The notes beneath the pieces were generated by a model, which was given only the letters and a program-made list of their open reading frames with translations, was not told the DNA's origin and searched no databases. The position numbers were made by a program, and so were the translations under genes. 64,000 bases of DNA from Neoechinorhynchus agilis (Eukaryota > Acanthocephala): NCBI GenBank assembly GCA_051530055.1, contig CM121341.1:806001-870000 (forward strand). The letters run 5' to 3'. Shown here one piece after another: positions 34,400-45,470 of the stretch (positions within the stretch are counted from its first letter, which is position 1; every line of letters starts with the position of its first letter).

Positions 34400-35290
34400 C
34401 CATACGAATGCTCGCGGCGTTTCCCCGCTGCACGGCAAGACTTATGTTTTGCCGCGAGAACATTGGGGGCGCGATTATCCTTTGTTATTCTCGCAAATCG
34501 CCGACATATTTAATTGGTCAGTGCCAACGGAGAAAATATGAAATCTGCAAAGCGAAGTTGCTGTATTTGACAACTTTCCTTTATTCCGCAGCAGTGGCGA
34601 CTTCGCCGGCGCCTTTTTTTCTCACTTTCGAAGTTGCTCTTAGGGAGAAGACGATCACTCCTCCGGAAATTTTCCGTCGATGCGTCCTAAATTGCTTGGC
34701 TCGAGGACGTTGGGAATGTTAATGCGGGACAGAGCTCTGCTGATTATAAAGTTGAGTGTCGAGTGTCTCGGGGACCAAACTGCAGAGCTCACGTGTGCCA
34801 GTTTCGTCTACATGTGAGCCATAACGACTTTGGTGCGAAATTATGCAGATATTCAATCCCAACCGGAGGAAAAATGAGATGCGCAATGTCTCGTCGCCTA
34901 GTAATGTTCCCAAGTGTTCATTGGGCGAAGCTTCGAGCCATGATCCCGATTCTTTGGTCGAATAAGCAATCAGTCGAATTAGGGACCTCTCGTCCATCTG
35001 GTCCATTAAAGGGTTGTAAACCTGATGAACGACTGGTGAGTCCCAAGATTGCTGTTTTTCATAGTTTCCTGGAGATTGAACCAATCCGGTTAGTGACGAC
35101 CATTTCGATAAGGCCTCTGTGAACCGCCTTTCGTCAACCTCATCGGGAACTTGGTTTCGAGTGTTCACGGCTAACGCATATTTATTCAAGGAAGGAGGGC
35201 AAGGCAATGTGACTCGTACGTCTAATGCCAGAACCAGCGAAAGATGTGGGCAAGCTTGTTTGCCGTCATTTTAATTCGCCGAAGCCCACA
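34400..35290 (-). mobile_element. LINE family 2 C-terminal region
   Basis: Reading the minus strand, 35207-34719 is one 162-codon frame with SLNKYALAVNTRNQVPDEVD, RLGLNICIISHQSRYGSHVD and a degraded HG-x-H-x-L-x-C block. Further on come LEPSNLGRIDGKFPEE and, near 34480-34400, FSRQNISLAVQRGNAAS, the terminal block of the family. This is the part that lies downstream of the RT in the complete element, here in opposite orientation to the RT copy at 31.7-33.3 kb. Confidence 0.7.
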
Positions 35291-35499
35291 TTTAGAATGC
35301 TCTCAAGTTTGTCGAGCTTAGCCAAGTCTTTCTGATAGTTGAAGGCTGGAGTAATAAGCACTGGAAACGATGAGTGGAGACTTGAAGAACCACAACCGAA
35401 CATTTTGGGACAGGGTCCATGCAGCACTTCGCAGTGAATTAAAAACTATTGTTATTTTTTTAAATCTGGCTAGCCAGCAACTTTTATTTTGTTTGCATA

Positions 35500-35705
35500 A
35501 TACCTTAGATCATTCACACCACCGCTCTGGATCACTCAGCTACCGTCCTGGTGTAACGGTCAAAAGGACGGATGCAGCGCCCCCCCCGTTGCGCAGCCAG
35601 GCTTATCAGTGAGTTTAGGAAACAACTCACTGAAGAGTCCCACCTCCTCGGGAACTACCTGCGAATTCGGAGAGATGTAAAGACTCATAAAAGTATTGTT
35701 CAGAG
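35500..35705. mobile_element. LINE family 2 terminal fragment (minus) abutting SINE tail (plus)
   Basis: 35500-35600 on the minus strand gives QAWLRNGGGAASVL, a decayed version of the QRGNAASV block, and its DNA matches 55260-55350. It abuts 35605-35700, whose GGAACTACCTGCGAATTCGG, then AGAGATGTAAAGACTCAT match the SINE tail. Confidence 0.5.
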
Positions 35706-36019
35706 TATTAAGTGATTTTATGCGCTTCGCATACCGAAATCGGTGGGCAGTGTGCCCAAGGAAAAATTATCAGCCGCGAAAAAACGGCCGCACTTAAACA
35801 CGAAACTATTGTCTAAATTATTTTATTTTTTTATTATTTTAACGTAAAATATATATTCCTGAAATCAAAATATATATATTCATGACACTTTAAATTGCGT
35901 CTTAATATGATTTACAAGTTTCAATGCTTGTTGGAATCAAATCTTTCTATTATGGGGTACTTCAAATATGGAGTTCCGCAATGATCGCCTCTTTCACCAA
36001 CACCATTGCTATTGATAAT

Positions 36020-36910
36020 GATATATATTTTTAACCAAATTAACACTTTGTCCATCTTTCTTATTTTGTGATGCTATTTCTAAGAAAGTCTAATTAGCAA
36101 GATTTTAGGATTTCTAAATGGTTTATCCAATGCTCTCATGTAAGCCAATTTAATAATTAATCTCAATGAAACTTTTATTATGCCCTTGACTAGATAACAT
36201 GCCTCGAGAGCTTTCCTAAATTTTTAGTTAAATCTACCACATTTCTCACGCTTTGTAACCTCAAAAATCGCACCAGAAAATTAGTTGTCGATTTCCAGTG
36301 TAGAAACCACAGATTTTTAAACAATTGTTCTTTGAAGAGCACTTTAACAAAGTCAAATGTTTTATTAAACTTTCAAATCACCTTTAATTGACGACTAATT
36401 TAACAAAGATCACTGAAATCGCACGATTCTTTAGCAAAAATCGGGGTTCTAGTCCCCACTTTGGGTTCTGTAAGTTTGTCAAGCTGGGCTCGACCATTTT
36501 TATGGTATTATTAGCAAAATATTCCAATAATAAGGAGTGTAGATCGATTTTGATGCGGACCAATATATATATTCTGAGCCGGAGTGTGATTTATTCAATA
36601 TACTAATGGGGAATTTATCAAAATTGGATGCGATGCAAATATAACTGAATGGAGGATGTTTAATCTGGACGCATGAAGGGCATCTTGAAGAAAACGTCTG
36701 CGCGTAATCCTAATAAATTTGCGCAGGTTCACTTTTTACACTAATAAGCAGCTGGAATAAACTGATTGATTTGAGATCATTTAACACTCAATCTGAATCC
36801 TTGTGTCTGGATCAACTTACTACGGTGCTTATTATATTATTTGAAGAATAACTAATGGCGATTATAAATTAATTGTTGGCTTTTGTAATATTTCCTGGAC
36901 AAACAGCGAG
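36020..36910. other. no supported gene
   Basis: AT-rich; only a 72-codon chance-like frame at 36388-36606. Confidence 0.45.
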
Positions 36911-36914
36911 CCAA

Positions 36915-37240
36915 TAAAATCTTAAAAATTATAAAAGATGCGACTGATTAATTTTCTGCCGCTAAAACTAAGCTTTAAGTCTTTGAATAAAGTTTTACAA
37001 TAGTCAAAATGGAATCAGGTCTTCAAAACGAGTAAGCTAGGAAAAACGTGAGCCTATAAAAACTTTTAAAAGTGTAAAAGATGGGACGGATTGATATTCT
37101 GTCTTTAAAACCAAGAGAAGTGTCATTTTAGGCTTTAAGTCTTTGGATAAATTTTTACAGGGGTCAAAATCGAACCAGGTCTTCAAAACGAGTTAACTAA
37201 GCCAACCGTGAGCCTGTAAAACCTTGTAAAAGTGTAAAAG
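36915..37240 (+). repeat. two-copy tandem duplication, ~162-bp period
   Basis: GTCTTCAAAACGAGT occurs near 37018 and 37180, in each case preceded by an AAGTCTTTGxATAAA run and followed by CGTGAGCCT. The copies differ at many sites, so the duplication is not recent. Confidence 0.65.
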
Positions 37241-37462
37241 ATGGAAATAATTGACAATTAAGTCGCCCGAAAAAACTCAAGCCAGTTCATTTTTTCCTCC
37301 TTAAAATTTCAAACTCTAGCAAAATTCATATTTGTTGGGCGAGCGATAAGATGGCAAAATCTAAGCATACATTGAATCCATACCTTTACCTCGCAGCCAA
37401 AAGTGAAGTATTGACCTTATTTTAGCGAAATCGCAAATTTGATCACCTACTCGGTGCCGTTT

Positions 37463-37975
37463 CTATATGGCCCATACTTGTTTGAGAGCATCTGCAATCC
37501 CGACGTCGTTGTAAATAAAGTAGACGAATCCAGCAAGCGCCAGTCCGCTAAGTCCGTAAAGTGAAGTGAGAAATGACTTTTGAAGTTTATTTGGGACGTA
37601 ATCTGCGATAATATGTTGCATTCCCCAATGAGCGTGAGTTACAATGAGTGCTACGAGTGTTGCTTCTAAAGCTTTGGAAGGAAATATGAAGATTGCTGGA
37701 ATAAGGAGTGCGATATCAAGTGAGACAATTCGTTCGATTGACCATTTCACATTTGCCGGCACTACAGATCCGGAAGCGGCTGCTTTTGGTTGACCGAATG
37801 CTAGAGCCTGCATTTTGAGCGATTGTTCCAATAGTCCGCTTCGTTGTCTATCAAACACATTGGTGCTCATGAACGCAGTTGGATTTATTCCAAACGAGGA
37901 TGATGAACTTCTAAGCAGACTGGTGCGTAGGGTCTGCTGAAGAGCGGATTTAGAAATCAAACGAGAAATGAGCAT
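37463..37975 (-). CDS. SDHD: succinate dehydrogenase cytochrome b small subunit, mitochondrial
   Basis: One uninterrupted 170-codon frame from ATG. The small membrane-anchor subunit of respiratory complex II, in the inner mitochondrial membrane, helps bind heme b and ubiquinone. The first ~60 residues are Arg/Ser-rich without acidic residues, as expected for a mitochondrial targeting peptide. Three hydrophobic helices follow (SLDIALLIPAIFIFP; EATLVALIVTHAHWG; SLYGLSGLALAGFVYFIY). HAHWGMQHIIADYV matches the family signature with the heme-ligand His and the Asp-Tyr quinone-site pair. The C-terminus YNDVGIADALKQVWAI matches the usual Y-x-D-V-G-I-x-x-A ending. Length is close to the animal norm of about 160. 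No intron is seen in the coding part. Confidence 0.96.
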   Translation of the reverse strand: MLISRLISKSALQQTLRTSLLRSSSSSFGINPTAFMSTNVFDRQRSGLLEQSLKMQALAFGQPKAAASGSVVPANVKWSIERIVSLDIALLIPAIFIFPSKALEATLVALIVTHAHWGMQHIIADYVPNKLQKSFLTSLYGLSGLALAGFVYFIYNDVGIADALKQVWAI

Positions 37976-38243
37976 ATCTTAAAAATAAGGATGAAGGTGG
38001 TAAAGGAGGAAAATATTAAGCAAATGATGGAAGGAGAAGGTTCTTTTTGTCTTGAAAAATAGCGTAGCGGAATGATGACGAAGACTCCGTGTACGGCAGG
38101 GAGTATTCTTCGTGTGCTTTTATAGAAGTAGTTAGAGGCATTTAGGAAACAATATTAGAAGATTCTCCGTTTTTTAATTAACGCAAATGCTGTATTCTAA
38201 ATTATTTATTAATTGAAAAGTAAAATTTAAACACCTCCGAGAG

Positions 38244-38475
38244 AATACTTTTTTTTTCCTAGTTTTGCCACCCCGGAATTTGATTTAGTACATTTTATTT
38301 CCCCCAAAATTTCGACATTTCCTCAATTCAAGACGCATTCACATTTGAAAATAACTTACAAGCATTGACAAACCTTGAGGAAATGTCGGAATTATCCGAG
38401 AGGTGAAATATCGGTTAATTAGAGATTAGTGAATTTAAATCCCCGGGATGGTAAAACAAAGAAAGGGAAGTAAAA
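38244..38475. mobile_element. MITE 1 (terminal inverted repeats)
   Basis: The left end AATACTTTTTTTTTCCTAGT then TTTGCCACCCCGGAATTT faces the right end AATCCCCGGGATGGTAAAAC then AAAGAAAGGGAAGTA. The interior contains TCAAGGTTTGTCAATGC in inverted form and GGAAATGTCGGAATTATCCG. No coding capacity. A partner copy lies at 38700-38876, and a left-end fragment near 54735-54800. Confidence 0.65.
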
Positions 38476-38699
38476 TTTTAACATTCGGACACTTGGAAAC
38501 CTTTTCAACAAAGAAAATGAATCAAAGCTTTACAATACAAACCTTGGCAGTCAGAAAATGATTTTCTCTTTTCCGCTTGAGTTGAATATGAACAATTCGG
38601 AAAGAGAAGCCGAATCGAAAGAAAAATATGAATAGTGACGTCTATTTCTTTTAGTCCAGGTTGAATGTATTGGGAATTTCTTGGATTATTATCTTCGGG

Positions 38700-38876
38700 G
38701 GAAAAGATGCATTCTTTTTCTTAATTTTACCACCCTGGAATTTGATTTAGTACATTTTATTTCCCCGATATTTCAACCCTCGGATAATTCCGACATTTCC
38801 TCAAGGTTTGTCATTGCTTGTAAGTTTCCTAGTGAATTGAAATCCGGGGTGGCAAAACTAAGAAAAAGAAAGTATT
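38700..38876. mobile_element. MITE 2, same family
   Basis: The left end GCATTCTTTTTCTTAATTTT then ACCACCCTGGAATTTG faces the right end AAATCCGGGGTGGCAAAACT then AAGAAAAAGAAAGTATT. Its interior (CGGATAATTCCGACATTTCC) is the reverse complement of part of MITE 1. Confidence 0.65.
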
Positions 38877-39299
38877 GGAAATTGTGATTGAACTCTATTG
38901 AAACGTTTCGTTGCCCTTTGCCTTAACGAACTATTAAAAGTCGAGGTAGTACAGGACCCTAAAAATCGTGTTATTCTGTCATGAAGACTTGAGTTACCTC
39001 CTAAGAATTTAAAAGCGAGGAGATCACATTTCATTGTTCCTTTGCATCGTTAAAATTTGTTTCAAATAACGATTGTAAAATTAATCAAAAGTAGTTGGGT
39101 TTATCCTTAACACGAGCCATTTAGGCCGTTGATGATTTTCGATGGCTCTCATATTGGCTCTCTAGTGCGTTAGCACTTTCAACGTGAATTTTTAAATTGT
39201 AATTCGAGTTGTTTGAAAGAACTTAAAGCTGTATAAATTGTAACTATTAGCACACTTTAGCCTTTTACATTTCCATATAAAACTTATTGTTAAATTAAA

Positions 39300-40039
39300 C
39301 CAGCATCCTTGTATTCCCTAGCGAATGAACTTGTTGTAAGTTGCCTAATATTGTGGTGCCTCCACTTGTACACTTCGACATAGGCTTTGTAGGCCGCCAG
39401 CGCAACTTCCCTATCGAATTCGCAAAAGTTCCTTAGAAGAGATTCCCTATTGAAGAATTCGCAACCTTTACAGCATTCGTCCTACCGAGTCATATTCGCT
39501 CCTTTAGGACAATTACTCTAGTGCCGTCAATTATAGCCATTGAACGTAATATTAACACATTAAGGATGTCTCTAGAGATTTGGACAATCTCCTTCCCACT
39601 GAAGTTTTCAACCATATACAGAGCCATTGAGTAATAAAATTTCGGGAATTGAATGTTTGGAATATCTAGTTTACGACTGGAAATAAGGGCGTTTTCGTTA
39701 ACGCTACTAATTTCACTCGGATAATAAGGAATGAATATACCTTCCTTGTCGAGCCCCTTGCACATCCAGATTGGAAGACTGTATTGTAATGATTTTTACT
39801 CGTGAGCTTTTTATTCCTTAAAAACCATTTTAGAGCTTTCCCGCTTGGACGGCAATGGGTGGACGATTGTCATCCTCTAGACTGATTTCTGGCATTGACT
39901 CGCATACTCCGCAATCGATTAAAGTATTGCTCGATAGAATACTTGTGAGGTCGAAGTAATCATCCTCGACTAAAATAAAGCTTTCATTCGTACTCACTTC
40001 ACTGCTCAATCGAGACGATCCAAGTACTTGATTACTCAT
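39300..40039 (-). CDS. unrecognised gene, probably three exons
   Basis: I do not recognise this product. On the minus strand, 40039-39830 starts with ATG (MSNQVLGSSRLSSEVSTNES, acidic and Ser-rich). A second open stretch, about 39775-39490, encodes KLDIPNIQFPKFYYSMALYM and IIDGTRVIVLKER. A third, about 39470-39305, encodes CEFFNRESLLRNFCEFDREV then ALAAYKAYVEVYKWRHHNIR and ends in a stop. The composition is protein-like in all three, and plausible splice signals exist (an acceptor before 39775, a donor at the GTAATT near 39510), but the exact joints are not settled. The start faces the small gene at 40229 across about 190 bp, suggesting a shared promoter region. Confidence 0.45.
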
Positions 40040-40228
40040 CGATCTATAAGTTAATTCTCAGGTTCAAAAGGCGCCGAATGGTTAGTCTCATCAAAAAAGC
40101 CTATAGCATAAAACAAAAAGCTTTTTTATTATTCATTAAATTTTTTTTGGCTAAATATCTCGATCAGTTACTAAGACAACTTTTCTAAATCATTATTTTT
40201 TTTATAAATATGCACTTTGAACTTCCGC
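40040..40228. promoter_or_regulatory. possible bidirectional promoter
   Basis: A 190-bp AT-rich gap between two divergent start codons; a TATAAATA run sits about 25 bp upstream of the plus-strand ATG. Confidence 0.35.
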
Positions 40229-40564
40229 ATGTCAGATCACCGATGTCCGAACGACAGATTACATTATGAAGCGACTAATTCTGACAGCGAAATCGATGAA
40301 GACCTTTCATTCGTCATGAATTCCATCGAACAAATAGGTGTACCTTTAAGACGAACGCCAACACCCGATGAACTGCAGGATATGCGAGATGCGGATATGC
40401 GATTATTTTTCCGTGAGAACCACTACCCAGCATTCGAAAATATGAACGACGGTCAACGCCCGCATGCTAGAAGGCGAACTTTTAACCAAACGAGGAGAAG
40501 GCATAGTAATTCGGACGAATGCAATACTCTGGACGAATGCTCAGATGAAGAATATAGCTATTAA
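40229..40564 (+). CDS. small acidic, probably disordered protein
   Basis: Unrecognised. From the ATG at 40229 the frame encodes 111 residues, rich in Asp, Glu, Arg and Asn with no hydrophobic core: EATNSDSEIDEDLSFVMN, then TPTPDELQDMRDADMRLFFR, then a basic patch RPHARRRTFNQTRRRH and an acidic end ECSDEEYSY. A polyadenylation signal (AATAAA) follows near 40613. The central F-F-R-E-N-H-Y-P block may be a binding motif. Four Cys, at the start and near the end, are not arranged like a zinc finger. The compact layout with nearby polyA signal and divergent neighbour supports a real gene. Confidence 0.6.
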   Translation: MSDHRCPNDRLHYEATNSDSEIDEDLSFVMNSIEQIGVPLRRTPTPDELQDMRDADMRLFFRENHYPAFENMNDGQRPHARRRTFNQTRRRHSNSDECNTLDECSDEEYSY

Positions 40565-41156
40565 AAGGTTTTTGTAATGGAGATGTAAATTCCACAGCTT
40601 TTACTCTTTTTGAAATAAAATCATTTTTCTTAAAGTTAAATTCTACACTGAAAAATGAAGCGTCTTAATAAATTAAAAACAGCAAGTATTAGTGATACAC
40701 CAAAGCTTTTTTATGCAACAGTTCAATCCATACTCATTTTTCGTAGTACAGGTTCTTCACAACACCAAAACGAAATTGAAAATGTTCAAACCTTCAAAAA
40801 AATCATTGGCCGGTAAAAATGCATTATTCACAAAATCCGATTTTGAAACACACGCATCTTAGATAAACTCTTTGTTCAGAATTTTTTAGTAAGCAAATAC
40901 ATTTTCTATAGTGAACCTAAATGAAAGTGTTAAATTCTCTTTTTTATACGTCTTCTGCTAAGCCGATTAGTTTTAACCAGTGTTTAGGTGATGTCTTACT
41001 CGGGTTTTTTCTTTAGGCCTACCGCCAATCGATATCCTGGATCAGAGAAGTGATTGAATCACTTAAGGATCCAAAGGTACATGAGTCCTCTTCTTTGTGA
41101 ATCAACAAATAAAACGTGTTAACCATCGATAGAAAGTCCTTCGGGATAATAAAATT

Positions 41157-41331
41157 ACACTTTCGGTGAGAATAATCCCGGTCATTACATATTTTATTTA
41201 TTCGAAATATTTCGCGAGGTATCCTGTTGAAAAAACTTGCAAACAATGACTGAAGAGGCGAGGATACCTCGCGAAATATTTCGAATGAATAAAATATGTA
41301 ATGACCGGGATTATTCTCACCGAAAGTGTAA
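41157..41331. repeat. near-perfect long palindrome (foldback element)
   Basis: TTCGGTGAGAATAATCCCGG continuing through CATTACATATTTTATTTATT to CGCGAGGTATCC is repeated as its reverse complement at about 41268-41331, around a ~45-base centre. The arms are about 65 bp with very few mismatches. Related arms occur at 14095-14176 and 33355-33450. Confidence 0.85.
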
Positions 41332-41362
41332 AACGTGTTATTATTATAACCGTACTGTTATG

Positions 41363-41480
41363 AGTTTGTACATCTCTCCGGGTCCTCTGAGCTTCCTTCC
41401 AAAGAGGTGGGACTCATCAGTTAGTTTCATCCTCCCTACAGCGGTATCATCGGTGCTAATGGGTATTGAAGCCTTTAACC
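41363..41480 (-). mobile_element. SINE copy, inverted
   Basis: Contains the inverted tail TGAGTTTGTACATCTCTCCG, then GGTGGGACTCATCAGTTAGT and, towards 41480, the inverted B-box region GGTATTGAAGCCTTTAACCC. It forms an inverted pair with 41510-41720. Confidence 0.6.
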
Positions 41481-41509
41481 CTTAAACAGAGATACAGAAC
41501 TAAAGTTTC

Positions 41510-41720
41510 CGTAGTTGTCGAGGTGGTCCAGTGGACTTGAGTTCTGAATGCCTATTGAAGGTTAAAGGGTTCAATATCCATTAGCACCGATAACTCACAA
41601 CCAAAGGGGCGAAGTGAGGAAGCTCACAGAACCCGGAGAGATGTACAAACTCATAACCGAACGGCTAGGGGGGTTTAAGTGATTCAATCACTTCTCTGAT
41701 CAAAGATATCGGTTGGCTTT
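41510..41720 (+). mobile_element. SINE copy with clear tRNA-like head
   Basis: GTCGAGGTGGTCCAGTGGAC resembles a tRNA 5' half with A box; AAAGGGTTCAATATCC resembles a B box and T arm. The body has CCATTAGCACCGAT and the tail CCCGGAGAGATGTACAAACT then CATAACCGAACGG, ending with GTGATTCAATCACTTCTCTG. Confidence 0.65.
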
Positions 41721-41729
41721 AGGCTAAAA

Positions 41730-42685
41730 GAAATACCTAGTAAAGGATGATCTAAACACTAATTTAATTAAAGTGCCCTTCATAGAATTTTATTACTCAT
41801 ACTGTGTATTATAGGAATATCGTAGAAATTTTAAAATACGAACGTACAATAGAAAAATATGTTAGATTTTTATATCTTTTAATTTGCAAAAATTCCATTA
41901 TTCACTTCTTAATAACAACAACGCAAACGCAAAGAATCTCGACTAATTCAGAGAAAATATTTTAAAGTTCCGCTGTTAAAATCCTCGGAGAATGAGCAAT
42001 AATGCAAATAAAATCAGTAGTGCAATTGACGTTTTTTGGCATGTTCGCTTGAACAATTTAATTAGCGAAAAGTTATATTAAACGATAACGTAGAAGATCT
42101 TTTTCACAGCAATTCAATAAGATGTGACACTTTTGAAGGATAAGGATTCTCTTAGCTTGTCAGTGCATGTATAGACCGCTGCACCGCTTTCAAAATCGTG
42201 AAAAAAACTTGAACAAATAAACCCATCGAATTCAAGAATCACGCCCACGCATACTTTCTTATGTTTAGCGTTTCGTACATTCTTAGACAAATGTCCACCG
42301 TTGCCGTTGTATTTTGTCATCGCAATTGTTCAAAAATAGGTCGTGATTATTCGTGTCAAGTTGAATACACATATTGAATTTATTAGAAATCATTCCTTTC
42401 TAAAGAAAAAACGATCTCTGAGAATGAATATCCGGAAATCGATTTTGGCAAAGGGTGAACAATTAACGGGGTTTCGTTTTGGGATAATGCTACGAAATGT
42501 TTCTGATTTAACAGAAAAAGTCTGGTAAAAACAAATTAATGATAACTAATGTTGATCTAAAGTTTCCCAGGAAACATTAAGGAATCTTCTCGTATAAATG
42601 AACAGTATATCTCAACCGTTAAAGATTTTGAATTTCATGATAAAATGGGCGTTGTGCAGAGTTTTAACATGCGGAAAAAAATAAC
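41730..42685. other. no firmly supported gene; may hide the last GALNT exon
   Basis: A minus-strand frame at 42114-42320 (TKYNGNGGHLSKNVRNAKHK) might be the terminal lectin exon of the GalNAc-transferase, but no acceptor site joins it in phase. Confidence 0.35.
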
Positions 42686-42691
42686 GCTAAC

Positions 42692-45020
42692 CTTGTAATC
42701 CCAGAACTGATTTCCGTCCTGTCTTCCATTACATCGTTTCGGGAAAATCTTACTTTTCATGCCAGCCTTCTTCGGAGTACTTGCGTGCAAGCACTGCAGG
42801 TCACGGCGGATCTCATTGAATTTTGAATAATACCAATGCTAATGAGACGCATTGAGACCTCTCATAGAGTTTCTGACCTTCTACCTGATTCCCCTTCTGT
42901 CCATGACACTTATAACCAATAACTGCTTCAGTGTCCGTTTGAATACTCGAATCAATACAGAAATCGACATCGTTGTTTCTAATGGCACCAATTTTTAGGC
43001 TCTCCGATGGAATAAACAGTTCTGGATATACGTTTTGTATGTACCAGGAAAAGTTATTGCACTGGAGACTTTCTCGTATTTTCAGTCGGTCCGAAACATC
43101 TCCAATAAAATCTTTTTCAGTCTGTTATTAAAAAAATTACATTTGCCGGCTTATACAACGAACTCACGACAGTTTGAGGCAATCGTTCAAAGTAGTAATG
43201 GGCGTAATCATCGAGCCATACCTTGGCCAAACGGCCAAGATTGTGCGGTAAGATGTTTTTTTTAGTTCCCCAGGTATACGGACTGCGTTTCCGGAATATG
43301 TGACCTACGTGGGAGCAAAGAGCAGTCACCACTCGGCCTCCACACATCCAGGTTTTGAATGAAAGCTCGAGATTCTCACCACCCCATATTTCCATCCCAG
43401 GATCATACCGACCCAAATCTTCAAACCATTTTCGATCAATCGCAAAAAGTCCTCCCGCCATTGTAGGTGTTCTATGGAAACAATGGGTTTTGTGCAAACA
43501 TAAAAGTCACTTACTCTAAAGGTTCAGTTGAATCTTTTCGTGATTTCAATCTTTCCTTGCTTGGTACAAACCAGCGGAATATCAGACCCCAATCAAATCC
43601 ACCAACTTGAACACTTTCAATACGAGTACCACTTAATCTCATATCGCTATCGTTAATTGTTTCGATTATCGGTACCGCTGCTGTCTTTGGATTTTCTTCG
43701 ATTGGCGCGATCAGGGCTTCTAGCCAACCTTTAAAGAAGGAAAAATCGATACGTACAAAGCTGACGTTATCCCACTTTATTTTCTGAAAAATATTAATAT
43801 CAGTCATAGAAGTAGACTGAGGGTATTTTTAGGCAGTTTCAAATTCACGAGCTGCATTTAACAAAAAAATTCGCGAACAAAGAAACGGGTATTTTTAAAT
43901 ATATGCATTAAAAATTAGGAATACGAATTGGGATCGTTTTACAAAACCCATAGTATTAATAATTAACGCGGATGCTTTTAAAGCGACAATTTCTGACTTT
44001 TTCCTGGATAGTCAAAATCACGATGATATCAACCAAATCTGATATGCAATAGGGTTAGTAAATGTGATTTTCTTACATTCCGTATTACGACTATCAGTTG
44101 AACAACAGTATGGACCTCTTAGTTCAATACTTTAAAAAAAATACCAGAACCAATGACAAATAGAGGAACCAATTTCAAATAAAGTTATACCTTTAGTTGC
44201 TTCACAATGAGAATCCAAAAACACCAATGTATTTCCTGAAGCGTGATCCATTCCAACCAATCGTGACCGAATGAGACCTTCTCGCTTGGTATTTCGAATG
44301 AGTTTAACCTGGCCAGGAGTAAAGTTATTAGTGATGTAATCCCTTAGTGGCTCTCCGAGGTGATCTGCAAATGTATTTTTATTTTTTTATCACTTCGATA
44401 AACTCACCAAACACGGAGCAGTCATCGACGAGAACAATATCTTCTAAAAGATAAACTGGACTTCTTTCGATCACAGTATGAACCGTTCTCAGAAGACTAC
44501 TCCAAGCTTCGTTATAGAAGATGATAATCACGCTGATCCTTCGCCCAGAAAAAGCCGGATACTCTTTCTTCAAACACTTTGGATCTCTCATGTCAGGTAA
44601 AGACCGATGAAGAGACATCATAGAACTTGCATACTCATTAAATGCGTGATTTTTCCATCCTAAATCATATCGAACCTTCTCTTCGGGTGATAGATGATCC
44701 ACGTCGACAACTACGGGTTTCCCCATCTCGCCTGGCATGTTGGGATCTTCATGCGGTGCTTGAACTTGAATCGGTTGACCGTTAAACTTTTCTTGTTGCT
44801 GCTCTAGCCTATTTGCCTCTTCAACCGGGAAGCCAAACCGAAGCCGCCTTCGCTCCATTACTAATGGAATCGCGCCTGCAGCGCTGTCAACTTTGATGTT
44901 GAAATTGAACACGAAGAGAATTACTAGGAATATCCATATTACCATGGCTATCACCATATATTTTGTGTATTGATTAGGTGTTACCCGACCGGGTAAGAAA
45001 CGGGGACGAAATAATGACAT
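42692..45020 (-). CDS. polypeptide N-acetylgalactosaminyltransferase (Golgi)
   Basis: Transfers GalNAc from UDP-GalNAc to Ser/Thr, starting mucin-type O-glycans in the Golgi. Six exons join in phase with GT-AG introns: 45020-44408, 44364-44191, 43728-43515, 43471-43168, 43121-42885 and 42838-42692, giving 563 residues so far. Residues ~20-42 are the type II signal anchor ([18 protein letters not shown]). The GT-A catalytic domain shows [35 protein letters not shown] (the DxH metal-binding motif) and [16 protein letters not shown] (the second conserved motif). A ricin-type lectin domain begins in exon 5 ([17 protein letters not shown]) and has the QxW motif QFWDYK in exon 6. The final exon, with the remaining lectin repeats, was not found with confidence. 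The paralogue group is not determined. Confidence 0.95.
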
Positions 45021-45122
45021 CTAAAAATCGAAAAGACTGAACAACAACTAAATTCTCAATGGCAAGAGACATATAGCAAAAAATTCGCTTCATATCTGTC
45101 AAAAAATTTCGACAAATTAAAT

Positions 45123-45317
45123 TTATCTGATAAGTTGCAAAATAATGTTGAGTGCGATTTGGATGAAGGCAGGCTTGAAAGCATCGTTCCGCTTTTGAGA
45201 ACTGCAATAACAAATTTGTTCAGCGACCACTTCTTCGGCCATCCAACGACCATAGCATTTTGAACATCGAATCTCAGCTTTCATTCCTGCCACAATTAAT
45301 AATAACTTCAAAAACAT
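45123..45317 (-). CDS. possible small secreted cysteine-containing peptide or first exon
   Basis: An ATG frame starts with a signal-peptide-like MFLKLLLIVAGMKAEIRC followed by SKCYGRWMAEEVVAEQICYC, four cysteines in a short span. It ends without further recognisable domain. It lies about 100 bp upstream of the GALNT start on the same strand. It could be the first exon of another gene or a chance frame. Confidence 0.3.
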   Translation of the reverse strand: MFLKLLLIVAGMKAEIRCSKCYGRWMAEEVVAEQICYCSSQKRNDAFKPAFIQIALNIILQLIR

Positions 45318-45470
45318 CGAAACGATTCACCACATCACGCCTCAATATGTGCGTTCGTGCATACACATTTCGAAATATTTGAATATTAAACTAGAAAAGC
45401 ATTTAGTGCTAATTTCAAAAGTAAATAATTGAAAGTGGCAACTTTATCGATTTGAGAATATCTTGGAAGC

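Noticed and set aside
34763-35122. 119-codon plus-strand frame
   Set aside because: It is the shadow of the LINE family 2 C-terminal frame on the minus strand.
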